From positions 1-64,000 of the forward strand of contig NZ_JBIPKH010000013.1 in NCBI RefSeq assembly GCF_044068625.1: a stretch of 64,000 nucleotides of DNA, written 5' to 3'. Under the pieces are notes generated by a model. The model was not told the DNA's origin. It did no database searches and was given only the letters and a program-made list of their open reading frames with translations. Both the position numbers and the translations under genes were made by a program. The stretch comes from Desulfurivibrio sp044068625. GTDB taxonomy: Bacteria > Desulfobacterota > Desulfobulbia > Desulfobulbales > Desulfurivibrionaceae. Below are positions 8,829 to 17,606 of this stretch, one piece after another (within the stretch, counting starts at the first letter, position 1; every line of letters begins with the position of its first letter).

Positions 8829-10289
8829 TTAACGCAAACGAATGGCCACGAAACGGCTCTGGGTGCCGCGGCGGACCAGCAGCAGCACGCTGCCTTCCGC
8901 CAGGGCGCTCTCCATGATCGCGGCATACTGCTCGAGATTTTTCACCGGCTGCTGATTAACCTCCACGATCACCTCGCCCCGGCGAAGCCCGGCCTCGGCG
9001 GCGGCGGAGCCGGCTTCAACGTTACTGATCAGCACCCCCTCCTGCTCCTTGAGCCCCAGGGAGCGGGCCACCTCGGGAGTAAGCTCCTGGACCGCAAGCC
9101 CCAGCTTCTCCTCGGCCTCGTTGGCCACCTTGGCCACCACCTCATCCTCCTCCAGTTTACCGATGGTCACCCGCAGCACTTTTTTCTCGCCCTGGCGGAT
9201 CACCGTCACCTTGACCTCCCGACCCACCGGGGTCTGGGCCACCAAGGTGGGAACCATGCTCATCTGGGTGATCTCCTTGCCGTCATATTCGACAATCACG
9301 TCGCCGGGCCGCATGCCGGCGGCGGCGGCCGGTCCCGCGGGGCTGACCTCGCCCACCAGGGCGCCGATGGGACGCTCCAGCTTGAGATGCCGAGCCAGGT
9401 CGGGAGTGACATGCTGAATCATCACCCCCAGCCAACCCCGGGTAACCACCCCGTGCTCCTGGATCTGGCCGACGATATTTTTGGCCATATTGACCGGAAT
9501 GGCAAAACCGATCCCGATATTACCCCCGCCCCGGCTGTAAATGGCGGTGTTGATCCCCACCATCTCGCCCTGCAGGTTGAAGAGCGGGCCGCCGGAGTTG
9601 CCGGGGTTGATGGAGGCATCGGTCTGGATGAAGTTCTCATAGGGACCGCTGCCCAGCGAACGACCCTTGCCGCTGACGATCCCGGCAGTCACGGTCTGCT
9701 CAAAGCCGAAGGGGTTACCGATGGCCAGTACCCAGTCCCCCACCCGCAGCGCCTCCGAATCGCCCATCCTGACGGCGGGCAGGGAGTTCTTGGCCTCGAT
9801 CTTGAGCAAAGCCAGATCGGTCTTGGGATCACGACCGACAATCTTGGCATCGTACTCTTCAAAGTTGGTCAGTCGGATATTGATCGAGTCGGCGTTCTCC
9901 ACCACGTGGTTGTTGGTGACGATATAGCCGTCGGCGGAGATGATCACCCCGGAACCCAGACTGGTACGCCGCATCTCCCGGGGGGGCTGCCGGGGCTGCT
10001 GCTGCCGGGGATGGGGCGAAGGCATTTCAAAAAAACGGCGGAACATCTCGGGCAAATTATCGCCGTCGAAGAAGAACTGCTGGGGCAGACCGGGGGTTTT
10101 AACCGTCTGGGTGGTGTAGATATTGACCACCGACGGCCCCAGTTGCTCGGCCAGGTCGGCAAAGGAGGCCGGGGCGGCGGCCCGGGCCTGGGCCAGACCG
10201 GCGGTCAGGGCCAGGAGCAGCCAGCAAAAGGCGGCACCCAGCAGGGCGGCCCGCCGGGGAGTAAAAACAGGTAAGGCATTGGAATTCAT
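8829..10289 (-). CDS. htrA: Periplasmic serine protease HtrA/DegP (Do family)
   Basis: Protein of 486 aa degrading or refolding damaged envelope proteins. A signal peptide covers about residues 1-38 (hydrophobic 14-32, ending ARA). The S1C protease domain has the full triad: His in VTNNHVVENA, Asp in KTDLALLKI and Ser in NPGNSGGPLF. Two PDZ domains follow, near 290-380 and 395-480 (GAGSAAAEAGLRRGEVIVEV-type repeats). The length is normal for Do-family proteases. A strong ribosome site AAGGAGA precedes the ATG. It is the last gene of the sigma/anti-sigma operon, 25 nt after the anti-sigma gene, so induction by envelope stress is inferred. Confidence 0.95.
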   Translation of the reverse strand: MNSNALPVFTPRRAALLGAAFCWLLLALTAGLAQARAAAPASFADLAEQLGPSVVNIYTTQTVKTPGLPQQFFFDGDNLPEMFRRFFEMPSPHPRQQQPRQPPREMRRTSLGSGVIISADGYIVTNNHVVENADSINIRLTNFEEYDAKIVGRDPKTDLALLKIEAKNSLPAVRMGDSEALRVGDWVLAIGNPFGFEQTVTAGIVSGKGRSLGSGPYENFIQTDASINPGNSGGPLFNLQGEMVGINTAIYSRGGGNIGIGFAIPVNMAKNIVGQIQEHGVVTRGWLGVMIQHVTPDLARHLKLERPIGALVGEVSPAGPAAAAGMRPGDVIVEYDGKEITQMSMVPTLVAQTPVGREVKVTVIRQGEKKVLRVTIGKLEEDEVVAKVANEAEEKLGLAVQELTPEVARSLGLKEQEGVLISNVEAGSAAAEAGLRRGEVIVEVNQQPVKNLEQYAAIMESALAEGSVLLLVRRGTQSRFVAIRLR

Positions 10290-10314
10290 TGAATATCTCC
10301 TTGGGGAAAAACTT

Positions 10315-11121
10315 TTAGGGAAGCCGGGTCCTGATCGCCACCCGCACCCGGCCCTTGTGGGCCGCGTAGTTAGGCGAGAGGGCCGAAACCGGTGAGACCG
10401 CCACGGGATAAGGGACCATCATCTCCCGCAGGGCGGCAAGATCGCGAGAGGGCAGCTCGACCAGCAACAGCTCCCGTTCGGGGTAATCAACCCGCCAGGC
10501 CGTAAAGGCGGCGCTTTCCCGAAAAAGCTGGGAGAGCAACTCCGGCGGGGCGGCGTGCAGCACCATCAAGACATCGGGGCGCTGCACCACCGGGACCCGG
10601 ATGGCCGGCGGGTGGGTGGGCATGGTATCGAAGGGGGATTGGGAGGCCAGCTCCCGCCGGCCGATGGCGGCGGGGATGGTGGTGGGCAGGGGCAGACGGG
10701 AACGTTCCAGCCCGGGGGAGGCGGTGCCGCTCACCGCCGCCACCTGCTCGGGGGCGGCCTGATACTGAAAAAACACCTCGTTTTGGGCCAGGAAGGCCAT
10801 GATCATCGCCAGGGCCACGGTGGCCACGGCGGTGGGCAGGGAAACGGAAAAATCCAGCCGGCGCCAGTAGGCGGCCAGGCGGCCCAGGAGATCGGCGGGG
10901 GCCGGTTGCTCCAGCCGCGCCTGGATCCCGCTTAAAATCCCCAGCGGCGGGGTCAGGGGCTCCAGCCCCCGGACCCGAGCCACCGTGGCCTGAAAAAGCC
11001 GCCACTCCCGCCGGCAGGCGGGACAACTCCCAAGATGGTCATCAAAGGCCGACCGGCTCGCCTGATCCAGCTCATGGTCGAGGCCAGCGCTGAACATTGA
11101 AGATATCCGGGAACAATCCAT
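10315..11121 (-). CDS. Zinc-finger anti-sigma factor
   Basis: A 268-aa membrane anti-sigma factor. The ATG at 11121 is chosen because AGGAGA lies directly before it; an upstream in-frame TTG overlaps that ribosome site. The N-terminal zf-HC2/ZAS domain has Cys3 plus an H-x3-C-x2-C motif (HLGSCPAC). A single transmembrane segment lies near residues 105-130 (AVATVALAMIMAFLAQ), followed by a periplasmic region of about 130 aa. It lies 26 nt downstream of the ECF sigma gene, its likely partner. The signal that releases the sigma factor is not evident. Confidence 0.85.
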   Translation of the reverse strand: MDCSRISSMFSAGLDHELDQASRSAFDDHLGSCPACRREWRLFQATVARVRGLEPLTPPLGILSGIQARLEQPAPADLLGRLAAYWRRLDFSVSLPTAVATVALAMIMAFLAQNEVFFQYQAAPEQVAAVSGTASPGLERSRLPLPTTIPAAIGRRELASQSPFDTMPTHPPAIRVPVVQRPDVLMVLHAAPPELLSQLFRESAAFTAWRVDYPERELLLVELPSRDLAALREMMVPYPVAVSPVSALSPNYAAHKGRVRVAIRTRLP

Positions 11122-11147
11122 ACTTCTCCTCAAACTTACTTATTAAA

Positions 11148-11720
11148 CTACTCCAGAACCTTTTCCAGCCGCTCTTTCAGGGCCAAGCGGGCCCGATTCA
11201 GCTTTGATTTTACCGTGCCCAGGGGAATCTCCAGGATGGTGCCGATCTCGTCGTAACTCATTCCCTCGATATCCCGCAGCAGAATCACCTCCTTCTCCGC
11301 TTCGGAAAGGGAGGCGATCGCCTTGCGCACCAACTGGTCCTGATCCTGTTGACCCAGCAAACCCTCGGGGGTCTCGCCGCTGGTCAGGTGGAGGGGCGAA
11401 TCGGGATCGTCCAACGAGCGGCTGCGGAAAAAGCCCCGACGCTGCAAACGCTTGTAGCGGTTCCGGCAGTGGTTGAGGGCCAGTTGATAGAGCCAGGCGC
11501 TGAACTTGTCTTCGTCCCGCAGGCTGCCCAGGGTGCGATGGACGGTGATAAAAATATCCTGGGTGAGGTCTTTGGCCTCCTCCTCATCCTTGACGTAGTT
11601 GTACGCCAGGTTGTAGATCCGGGCCTGATGGCGCTGGACCAGTTTGGTGAAAGCAGTGCCGTCACCCCGGCGCAGGGCTCGGACCAGATCCCCGGTATCA
11701 TTCTCCTCTGACTGCGACAT
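11148..11720 (-). CDS. rpoE: ECF sigma factor (RpoE-like)
   Basis: A 190-aa group-4 sigma factor. Region 2 lies at about 15-85 (FTKLVQRHQARIYNLAY, KDLTQDIFITVHR, FSAWLYQLALNHCRN). Region 4 lies at about 130-185 (SEAEKEVILLRDIEGMSYDEI, then the LGTVKSKLNRARLALKE helix-turn-helix). The frame extends upstream to 11846, but the ATG at 11720 gives the usual family N-terminus and lies about 30 nt after a predicted RpoE-type start site. The operon sigma - anti-sigma - htrA indicates an envelope-stress regulon. The symbol is given by similarity of layout. Confidence 0.88.
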   Translation of the reverse strand: MSQSEENDTGDLVRALRRGDGTAFTKLVQRHQARIYNLAYNYVKDEEEAKDLTQDIFITVHRTLGSLRDEDKFSAWLYQLALNHCRNRYKRLQRRGFFRSRSLDDPDSPLHLTSGETPEGLLGQQDQDQLVRKAIASLSEAEKEVILLRDIEGMSYDEIGTILEIPLGTVKSKLNRARLALKERLEKVLE

Positions 11721-11757
11721 ATGGAATCCAGGCGATCCGAGCTTTCCCTGTGGTTGA

Positions 11758-11786
11758 TTGGACAGGCGGCGAACCCGGAAAGTTCC
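11758..11786 (-). promoter_or_regulatory. Candidate RpoE-type promoter of the sigma/anti-sigma/htrA operon
   Basis: On the minus strand GGAACTT (11780-11786) matches the RpoE -35 consensus exactly. GTCCAA (11758-11763) follows after 16 nt in the -10 position; this half is weaker than the TCTGA consensus. The predicted start site is near 11750, about 30 nt before the sigma ATG. Autoregulation of the operon is inferred. Confidence 0.55.
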
Positions 11787-11932
11787 ACCGCCGGCCTTTT
11801 TTTCCCCGAACACAACGCGACATCGTAGCCGCTGAACCACTTCCACGCAAGTTGATTGCCAACTTCCGGACCACTGTGTTAACTTGCCTCGGTTCGCCGC
11901 CCATATTCGTCCACCCGAGCCGTGAGGGATTT

Positions 11933-12331
11933 ATGACCCAGGAATTCAATGTCGAGAAGATCATCGATGATCTGCAAAAGATCATGCCCTTCAAGGATGA
12001 AACCCGGGAGGGTGATATCGTGCTGATCATCGCCGACCAGCTCTTCTACGCGGTGGTCACCGAAATAAACCGTGACGACAGCCGCCGCGACGAATGGTGG
12101 CATGTCAGCTTCCAGTTGCTCACCATCCCCCCCCGCCAGGTGATCTGGACCCTGCGGGCGCCCCAGTTCAGCGGCCAGGAGGTGTTCACCATGGGCGGCG
12201 AAAAGCGGTTTATCAAAGCGATCTCCTGGCGGGAACAGGAGGAGCCGCCGGCGCCTCCCCCAGCCCCTAAGCCCCGGAAAACTCCGGTACGGAGCCTTAC
12301 CCGCAAATCCCATCTGAAAGTGATTAAGTAA
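11933..12331 (+). CDS. Conserved small hypothetical protein (132 aa)
   Basis: Not recognised. The start ATG at 11933 is preceded by GTGAGGGAT, a usable ribosome site; the frame is open further upstream but lacks one. The first 100 residues are a mixed alpha/beta domain (IIDDLQKIMPF, GDIVLIIADQLFYAVVTEI, WWHVSFQLLTIPPRQVIWTL, EVFTMGGEKRFIKAI). The tail of about 30 residues is proline- and lysine-rich (PPAPPPAPKPRKTPV). There is no signal peptide or membrane segment, so it is probably cytosolic. It lies 19 nt before thiL, in the same direction. Confidence 0.7.
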   Translation: MTQEFNVEKIIDDLQKIMPFKDETREGDIVLIIADQLFYAVVTEINRDDSRRDEWWHVSFQLLTIPPRQVIWTLRAPQFSGQEVFTMGGEKRFIKAISWREQEEPPAPPPAPKPRKTPVRSLTRKSHLKVIK

Positions 12332-12350
12332 GGGAGGCGGAAGCAAAACC

Positions 12351-13376
12351 ATGGTCAGCGAACGGGACCTGATCGCCGCCATCGCCCGGCGGGCGGCGGC
12401 GGCGAAAGCGGCGCCCCCCGCCACGGCATCCCCCCGGGGTTCTCAACTGCTGCAGGGGATCGGCGATGACTGCGCGGTGCTGCGCCCCGACCCCGCCGCC
12501 CTGACCCTGCTCACCACCGACACCCTGGTGGAGGGGGTCCACTTCGACCTCTCCTGGCACCCTCCCCATCTGCTGGGCCGCAAGGCGGTGGCGGTCAACG
12601 TCAGCGATATCGCCGCCATGGGCGGCCTGCCCCGATTCGTGTTGCTTTCCCTGGGACTGAGCGGCCGGGAGTCGGAGGAGTGGCGAAGCCGGCTGCTGGA
12701 CGGTTTCACCGAGGCGGTGGCGGAACATGGCGCGACCCTGATCGGCGGCGACACGGTGCGCAATCCCGCCGGGGTGATGCTCTCGGTCACGGTGCTGGGG
12801 GAGGCGGCGCCCCCCGAGGTTTGCCTGCGCTCCGGCGGCCGGGTCGGCGATTCGATCTGGGTGGGGGGGGAACTGGGGCTGGCCGCCGCCGGCCTGGAAC
12901 TCTGCCGCCGGGGCCTGGGGGATGATCCGGCCTGGCAACCCCTGGCGCGGGCCCATCTCGACCCCCGGGCCCAGGTTGAACTGGGGCGGGCCCTGGCCAG
13001 CCGCCGGCTGGCCCATGCCATGATGGACCTTTCCGACGGCCTGGCCACCGACCTGGCCCATCTCTGCGCCGCCGGCGGCCTGGGGGCGGAGGTGGAGGCG
13101 GACCTGCTACCCATGGGAGAGCTGCTCCCCCGGGCCGCCGATCTCTGCCGGGTCGATCCCCTGACCTGGGCCACCAGCGGCGGCGAGGACTACCAACTGC
13201 TCTTCACCAGCTCCCCCGAAAACGACCCGGCCGTCCTGACCCTGGCCCAAGCCATTGCCGCCGCCCGGCCTCGCCGGATCGGCCGGCTGATCTCAGAGCC
13301 CGGGGTTTTTCTCAACCAGGAGGGCCACCGCCGCGAGATCGGCTTTGGCGGCTACGATCACTTCCGCACCACGTAA
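12351..13376 (+). CDS. thiL: Thiamine-monophosphate kinase
   Basis: A 341-aa enzyme phosphorylating thiamine monophosphate to thiamine pyrophosphate with ATP. The family signatures are present: GIGDDCAVL near residue 37, TTDTLVEGVHFD, the NVSDIAAMGG metal and phosphate loop, LIGGDTVRN, MMDLSDGLATDL and the C-terminal TSGGEDYQLLF. The length is typical. GGGAGGCGG lies just ahead of the ATG. Cytosolic. No other thiamine gene is nearby. Confidence 0.95.
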   Translation: MVSERDLIAAIARRAAAAKAAPPATASPRGSQLLQGIGDDCAVLRPDPAALTLLTTDTLVEGVHFDLSWHPPHLLGRKAVAVNVSDIAAMGGLPRFVLLSLGLSGRESEEWRSRLLDGFTEAVAEHGATLIGGDTVRNPAGVMLSVTVLGEAAPPEVCLRSGGRVGDSIWVGGELGLAAAGLELCRRGLGDDPAWQPLARAHLDPRAQVELGRALASRRLAHAMMDLSDGLATDLAHLCAAGGLGAEVEADLLPMGELLPRAADLCRVDPLTWATSGGEDYQLLFTSSPENDPAVLTLAQAIAAARPRRIGRLISEPGVFLNQEGHRREIGFGGYDHFRTT

Positions 13377-13389
13377 GGCCGGCCGCCAG

Positions 13390-14580
13390 TCAATCGGGCC
13401 GCCCCTGCTCGGGCTGCTGAAAAAAGTAGAGCCAGCCGTAAATCCATTCCTCCCGCTCCCGGCGCAGCCCGGTGCGGCGACGGGTCACCAACCCCAGGCC
13501 GGCCGCCGCCGCCAAACCCTCCAGATAATCCGGGGCATGGGCGTAACGGCCCGATTCGCGCAGGAGAAAATCCGCCCCCTCCCGGCCCTCTTCCACCGAA
13601 AGGAGCAGCTCGCCGCCTGGCGCCAGCACTCGACCCACCACCTGAAAAAATGGCTGGAGATCACCCAGGTAGATCAGAACATCGGCGGCCACCACCAGAT
13701 CGAAATCGGCCAGGGAGTCGCGACAGAAATCGAGCAGATCCTCCTGGTGGAGACTGGAATAGATCTTTTTCGCCCGGGCCTGGTCCAGCATCCGACCGGA
13801 GAGATCGACTCCGACCAGGTCGGTGGCCAGGGAGAGGAAGGTCTCCCCCACCAGGCCGGTGCCGCAACCCAGATCCAGCAGGCGCCGAAAAACCTTTTCC
13901 CCCCGCACCTCCCGCAGCATCTCGGCCAGCAGGAAGGGCACCCGATAGCCCAACTGCTCCATCAGTTCGCCCTCGAAACGATCGGCGTACTGGTCAAAGA
14001 GGGCGGCAACATACTCGCCGGGAGGGGCGGCGGTGGTCTCCCCCCTGAGGGCGGCCAGCATGTGGCGGGCCGACTCCGGCTTATGGCCAAGCTCCACCAG
14101 CTTTTCAAAACAGGCGATGGCCCGGGGCCGGTCGTCCAGCTTGGTCAGAATGGTACCCAGATGGCCATAGGCCGGGGCATGGCCCGGTTCCAGCTCGACC
14201 ACCCGAGCCAGGTAGCGCAGGGCCTCGCCGTAGCGCCCCATCTTACGGTAAAGCAGGCCCAGATTGTAAAGGATATCCGGATCCCGGGGCGCCTCGGCCA
14301 GGGCCCGATGGTAGTAGTGGGCGGCGGCGGCCGGCTTCTCCAGGGCGGTCAGGGCCAGGGCCAGATTGTAGAGGGTATCGACATCGCGGGGGGCGATAAC
14401 CAGGGCCTGGTGGAAGGCCTCCACCGCGGCGGCGTTCTCCCGGCACTGCAGGCGAACGGTGCCCAGGTTGTACCAGCCCAGGCCGACTTGAGCCGCCTGC
14501 TCCGGATCTCCCCACGCCAGCGCCTGCTCCGCCGCCGGCAGCTGACTTTCATGTTCCAGACCGTTATTCATCAATTCCAT
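13390..14580 (-). CDS. TPR-repeat SAM-dependent methyltransferase
   Basis: A 396-aa protein. The start at 14580 (ATG with GGAG 6 nt upstream) is preferred to the longer frame from 14625. Four TPR units occupy about residues 30-175 (WYNLGTVRLQCRENAAAVEAF, LYNLALALTALEKPAAAAHYY, LYNLGLLYRKMGRYGEALRYL). A class I methyltransferase domain occupies about 190-380: motif I LLDLGCGTGLVGE, the acidic loop LVGVDLSGRML, then DFDLVVAADVLIYLGDL and PGGELLLSVEE. The substrate is unknown; the TPR half suggests a protein target. It converges with thiL at a 13-bp gap. Confidence 0.85.
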   Translation of the reverse strand: MELMNNGLEHESQLPAAEQALAWGDPEQAAQVGLGWYNLGTVRLQCRENAAAVEAFHQALVIAPRDVDTLYNLALALTALEKPAAAAHYYHRALAEAPRDPDILYNLGLLYRKMGRYGEALRYLARVVELEPGHAPAYGHLGTILTKLDDRPRAIACFEKLVELGHKPESARHMLAALRGETTAAPPGEYVAALFDQYADRFEGELMEQLGYRVPFLLAEMLREVRGEKVFRRLLDLGCGTGLVGETFLSLATDLVGVDLSGRMLDQARAKKIYSSLHQEDLLDFCRDSLADFDLVVAADVLIYLGDLQPFFQVVGRVLAPGGELLLSVEEGREGADFLLRESGRYAHAPDYLEGLAAAAGLGLVTRRRTGLRREREEWIYGWLYFFQQPEQGRPD

Positions 14581-14798
14581 CGCTCCGTTGCTTTGGCATG
14601 GGCCGGACTCCCGCCCGGCGGGCAAACGGGGCCATATTTAGCATGGACCGCCGCCAAGATCAACCCCCACCCGCCAGGCCCCAACCGGCCAAAACGATAT
14701 TGCGGTTGCCCCGCCCCACCTTATGCGGTAATTTGCCCACTGCCATGCCTTATACCTTGCCGGCCCCCACCTTCCTGAAATTACAAAGTTAAAAAGCC

Positions 14799-16796
14799 AT
14801 GTTTGAATTTGTTTCCGAATTTGAGCCCGCCGGTGACCAGCCCCGGGCCATCGAGCTGCTGGGCCGGGGGGTTGCGGAGGGGGCCGCCCATCAGGTGCTG
14901 CTGGGGGTCACCGGCTCGGGCAAGACCTTCACCATGGCCAAGGTGATCGCCGAAACCAACCGCCCGGCCCTGATCCTGGCCCCCAACAAAACCCTGGCCG
15001 CCCAGCTCTATTCCGAATTCAAGGAGCTGTTTCCCCATAACGCGGTGGAGTATTTCGTCAGCTACTACGACTATTACCAGCCCGAGGCCTATATCCCCCA
15101 GTCCGATACCTATATCGAAAAGGATTCGGCGATCAACGACACCATCGACAAGATGCGTCATGGGGCCACCCGGGCCCTGCTCACCCGCCGGGACGTGATC
15201 ATCGTCGCCTCGGTCTCCTGCATCTACGGCCTGGGCTCGCCGGAGGAGTATCTCAACATGCATCTGGCCCTCAAGGTGGGCGAGGATTATCCCCCGGCCG
15301 AGATCCAGCGCCGGCTGGTCCATATGCTCTACGAGCGCAACGACTACTCCTTCCATCGCGGCACCTTCCGGGTGCGGGGCGATGTGGTGGAGATATTTCC
15401 GGTCCACGAGGAGGAGCGGGCCTTGCGGGTGGAACTCTTCGGCGATACCATCGAAGCGATTAAGGTGGTGGACCCGCTGCGGGGGGTGATCCACGAGGAG
15501 TTGACCGAGATCACCATCTTCCCCGGCAGTCATTTCGTGACCTCCAGGGAGCGCCAGATCCAGGCGGGCCGGACCATCCGGGCCGAGCTCAAGGAGCGGC
15601 TGGCCGAGCTGACCGCCCAAAACCGCCTGGTGGAGGCCCAGCGCCTGGAACAGCGCACCATGTTCGATCTGGAGATGATCCAGGAGCTGGGCTACTGCAA
15701 CGGCATCGAAAACTACAGCCGCCACTTCACCGGCCGGTCGCCCGGGGCCCCGCCCCCCACCCTGCTGGACTATTTTCCCGACGATTATCTGCTCTTCGTC
15801 GATGAGTCCCATGTCGGGATTCCCCAGGTCCGGGGGATGTACCGGGGGGACCGCTCGCGCAAGGAGACCCTGGTGGGTTACGGCTTCCGCCTGCCCTCGG
15901 CCTTGGACAACCGGCCCCTGATGTTCGAAGAGTTTGCCGCCCGAGTCCACCAGGCGATCTACGTCTCCGCCACCCCCGGCGACTTTGAGCTGGAGATGGC
16001 CCAAGGCCGGGTGGTGGAGCAGATCATCCGCCCCACCGGCCTGATGGACCCGGCCATCGAGGTACGCCCGGCCGTCAGCCAGGTGGATGACCTGCTGGGG
16101 GAGATCCGTAAACGGGCGGCGGCCGACGAGGCGGTGCTGGTCACCACCCTGACCAAGCGGATGGCCGAGGATCTCTGCAACTACTACGAGAAGCTCGATG
16201 TCCGGGTCCGTTATCTCCACGCCGACATCAAGACCCTGCAGCGGATGGAACTGATTCGCGACCTGCGCCGCCGGGAGTACGACGTCCTGGTGGGGATCAA
16301 CCTGCTGCGGGAGGGGCTGGATATCCCCGAGGTCTCCCTGGTGGCGGTGCTGGATGCCGACAAGGAGGGCTTCCTGCGCAGTGAACGCTCCCTGATCCAG
16401 ACCTGCGGCCGGGCGGCCCGCAACGTCGACGGGCGAGTGATCCTCTACGGCGACAGGATCACCGATTCCATGGCCCGGACCATGGCCGAAACCCTGCGGC
16501 GTCGCAAGATCCAGGCCGAATACAACCGGGTCCACGGGATCACTCCCACCACCATCCGCTCCCGGATCAAGGATCTCATGGCCACCGTCTACGAGCAGGA
16601 TTACCCCCCGCTGGAACTGCCGGAAACAGCCGCCGGCGAAGGGCGGCCGGCCTTCAAATCCCTGGCCGACTTGCGCCGGGAGATCAAGGAGCTGGAGCAG
16701 GCGATGCGGGAAGCGGCCCGGGAACTGGCCTTTGAGGACGCGGCCGAGCTGCGGGACCGTCTGAAACTATTGCGTGAGGAGGAGTTGAAATGGTGA
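14799..16796 (+). CDS. uvrB: Excinuclease ABC subunit B
   Basis: A 665-aa DNA-damage-recognition helicase of nucleotide excision repair. Walker A is GVTGSGKTFTMAK at residues 34-46. The beta-hairpin region YYDYYQPEAYIPQSDTYIEKD follows at about 92. The helicase motif LLFVDESHVGIPQ lies near 330, and motifs V/VI are LVGINLLREGLDIPEVSLV and QTCGRAARN. The C-terminal UVR domain spans residues 625-660 (LADLRREIKELEQAMREAAR). The length is standard. No clear Shine-Dalgarno precedes the ATG, and no LexA-like box is visible in the upstream 218 bases, which hold no gene. Confidence 0.97.
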   Translation: MFEFVSEFEPAGDQPRAIELLGRGVAEGAAHQVLLGVTGSGKTFTMAKVIAETNRPALILAPNKTLAAQLYSEFKELFPHNAVEYFVSYYDYYQPEAYIPQSDTYIEKDSAINDTIDKMRHGATRALLTRRDVIIVASVSCIYGLGSPEEYLNMHLALKVGEDYPPAEIQRRLVHMLYERNDYSFHRGTFRVRGDVVEIFPVHEEERALRVELFGDTIEAIKVVDPLRGVIHEELTEITIFPGSHFVTSRERQIQAGRTIRAELKERLAELTAQNRLVEAQRLEQRTMFDLEMIQELGYCNGIENYSRHFTGRSPGAPPPTLLDYFPDDYLLFVDESHVGIPQVRGMYRGDRSRKETLVGYGFRLPSALDNRPLMFEEFAARVHQAIYVSATPGDFELEMAQGRVVEQIIRPTGLMDPAIEVRPAVSQVDDLLGEIRKRAAADEAVLVTTLTKRMAEDLCNYYEKLDVRVRYLHADIKTLQRMELIRDLRRREYDVLVGINLLREGLDIPEVSLVAVLDADKEGFLRSERSLIQTCGRAARNVDGRVILYGDRITDSMARTMAETLRRRKIQAEYNRVHGITPTTIRSRIKDLMATVYEQDYPPLELPETAAGEGRPAFKSLADLRREIKELEQAMREAARELAFEDAAELRDRLKLLREEELKW

Positions 16797-16821
16797 GCGA
16801 CCTGCGACCGGAGCCCCCGCC

Positions 16822-17520
16822 ATGGCCATAAAAAACCCCTGGTTACAGGCCCTGCTCCGCCGGCTGGCCCCGCCCCTTTACCACGGCTTGAGCCGGGCCC
16901 TCTTCGGCTCCTGCCGGGTCCGGACCGTGGGTCGGGAGTACCTGGAACAGTGCCTGGCCGCGCCCCCCTTTATCTCGGCCTGCTGGCACTACGCGGTCTT
17001 TTTCCACCTTTACCAGGTGCGGCACCAGCAGCTGGAGATCGCCCCCGAGGCCCGCTGGATTCTGATGGTTTCGGCCAGCGATGACGCCGAACTGCTCAGC
17101 GGGGCCCTGAAGATGATGAACGCCCAACTGGTGCGGGGTTCCCGCAGCCGGGGCGGGGTGGCGGCCCTCAAGGAGATGATCGGCCGGGTCAAACAGGGGG
17201 CCAACGCCGGGATCATCGCCGACGGCTCCCAAGGCCCGGCCCGGATCGCCCAGGCGGGAGCGGTGCTGCTGGCCTCCCGCACCGGGGCCCCCATTTTGCC
17301 CTCGGCCTGGGCCGCCGACCGCTGCTGGGTTCTGCGCAGTTGGGACCGAACCGTAATCCCCAAACCGGGGGCCCGAATCAGCTACCATTACGGCCCGCCC
17401 CTGCCGGTCCCGCCGGGGGTCAAGGGGGAAGTTCTGGAGGAGTACCGCCGGGAGCTGGAAAAGCGGCTCGACGAGCTCTATACCGCCGCCTGGCAAACCT
17501 TCGGCCAAAACGGCCACTGA
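16822..17520 (+). CDS. DUF374 / lysophospholipid-acyltransferase-like protein
   Basis: A 232-aa protein of the DUF374 group within the glycerophospholipid acyltransferase fold. It shows ACWHYAVFF as the degenerate catalytic HX4D block, then MVSASDDAELLSGALK, LVRGSRSRGGVAALKEM and IIADGSQGPARIAQAGAVLLA, all characteristic of the family. Likely membrane-associated acyl transfer in lipid or lipid A metabolism, by family. It follows uvrB by 25 nt in the same direction and is followed by a strong terminator. Confidence 0.8.
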   Translation: MAIKNPWLQALLRRLAPPLYHGLSRALFGSCRVRTVGREYLEQCLAAPPFISACWHYAVFFHLYQVRHQQLEIAPEARWILMVSASDDAELLSGALKMMNAQLVRGSRSRGGVAALKEMIGRVKQGANAGIIADGSQGPARIAQAGAVLLASRTGAPILPSAWAADRCWVLRSWDRTVIPKPGARISYHYGPPLPVPPGVKGEVLEEYRRELEKRLDELYTAAWQTFGQNGH

Positions 17521-17540
17521 CCAACCGGGCCCACGCAAAA

Positions 17541-17570
17541 CCCCCTCGCGACCGGGTGGCGGCGAGGGGG
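17541..17570. terminator. Bidirectional intrinsic terminator
   Basis: A 9-bp GC-rich stem (17541-17549 with 17562-17570) is followed by TTTT on the plus strand and flanked by AAAA on the left. It ends both the uvrB-DUF374 transcript and the convergent lipoprotein gene at 17607. Confidence 0.8.
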
Positions 17571-17606
17571 TTTTCAGTAAGCGGTGGTTTCGCCTGGGGT
17601 GCGGCG

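Noticed and set aside
13345..14778. 477-codon plus-strand open frame
   Set aside because: Antisense to the TPR-methyltransferase gene; its translation has no coherent motifs.
14781..16535. 584-codon minus-strand open frame
   Set aside because: Lies wholly opposite uvrB, whose motifs are unmistakable.
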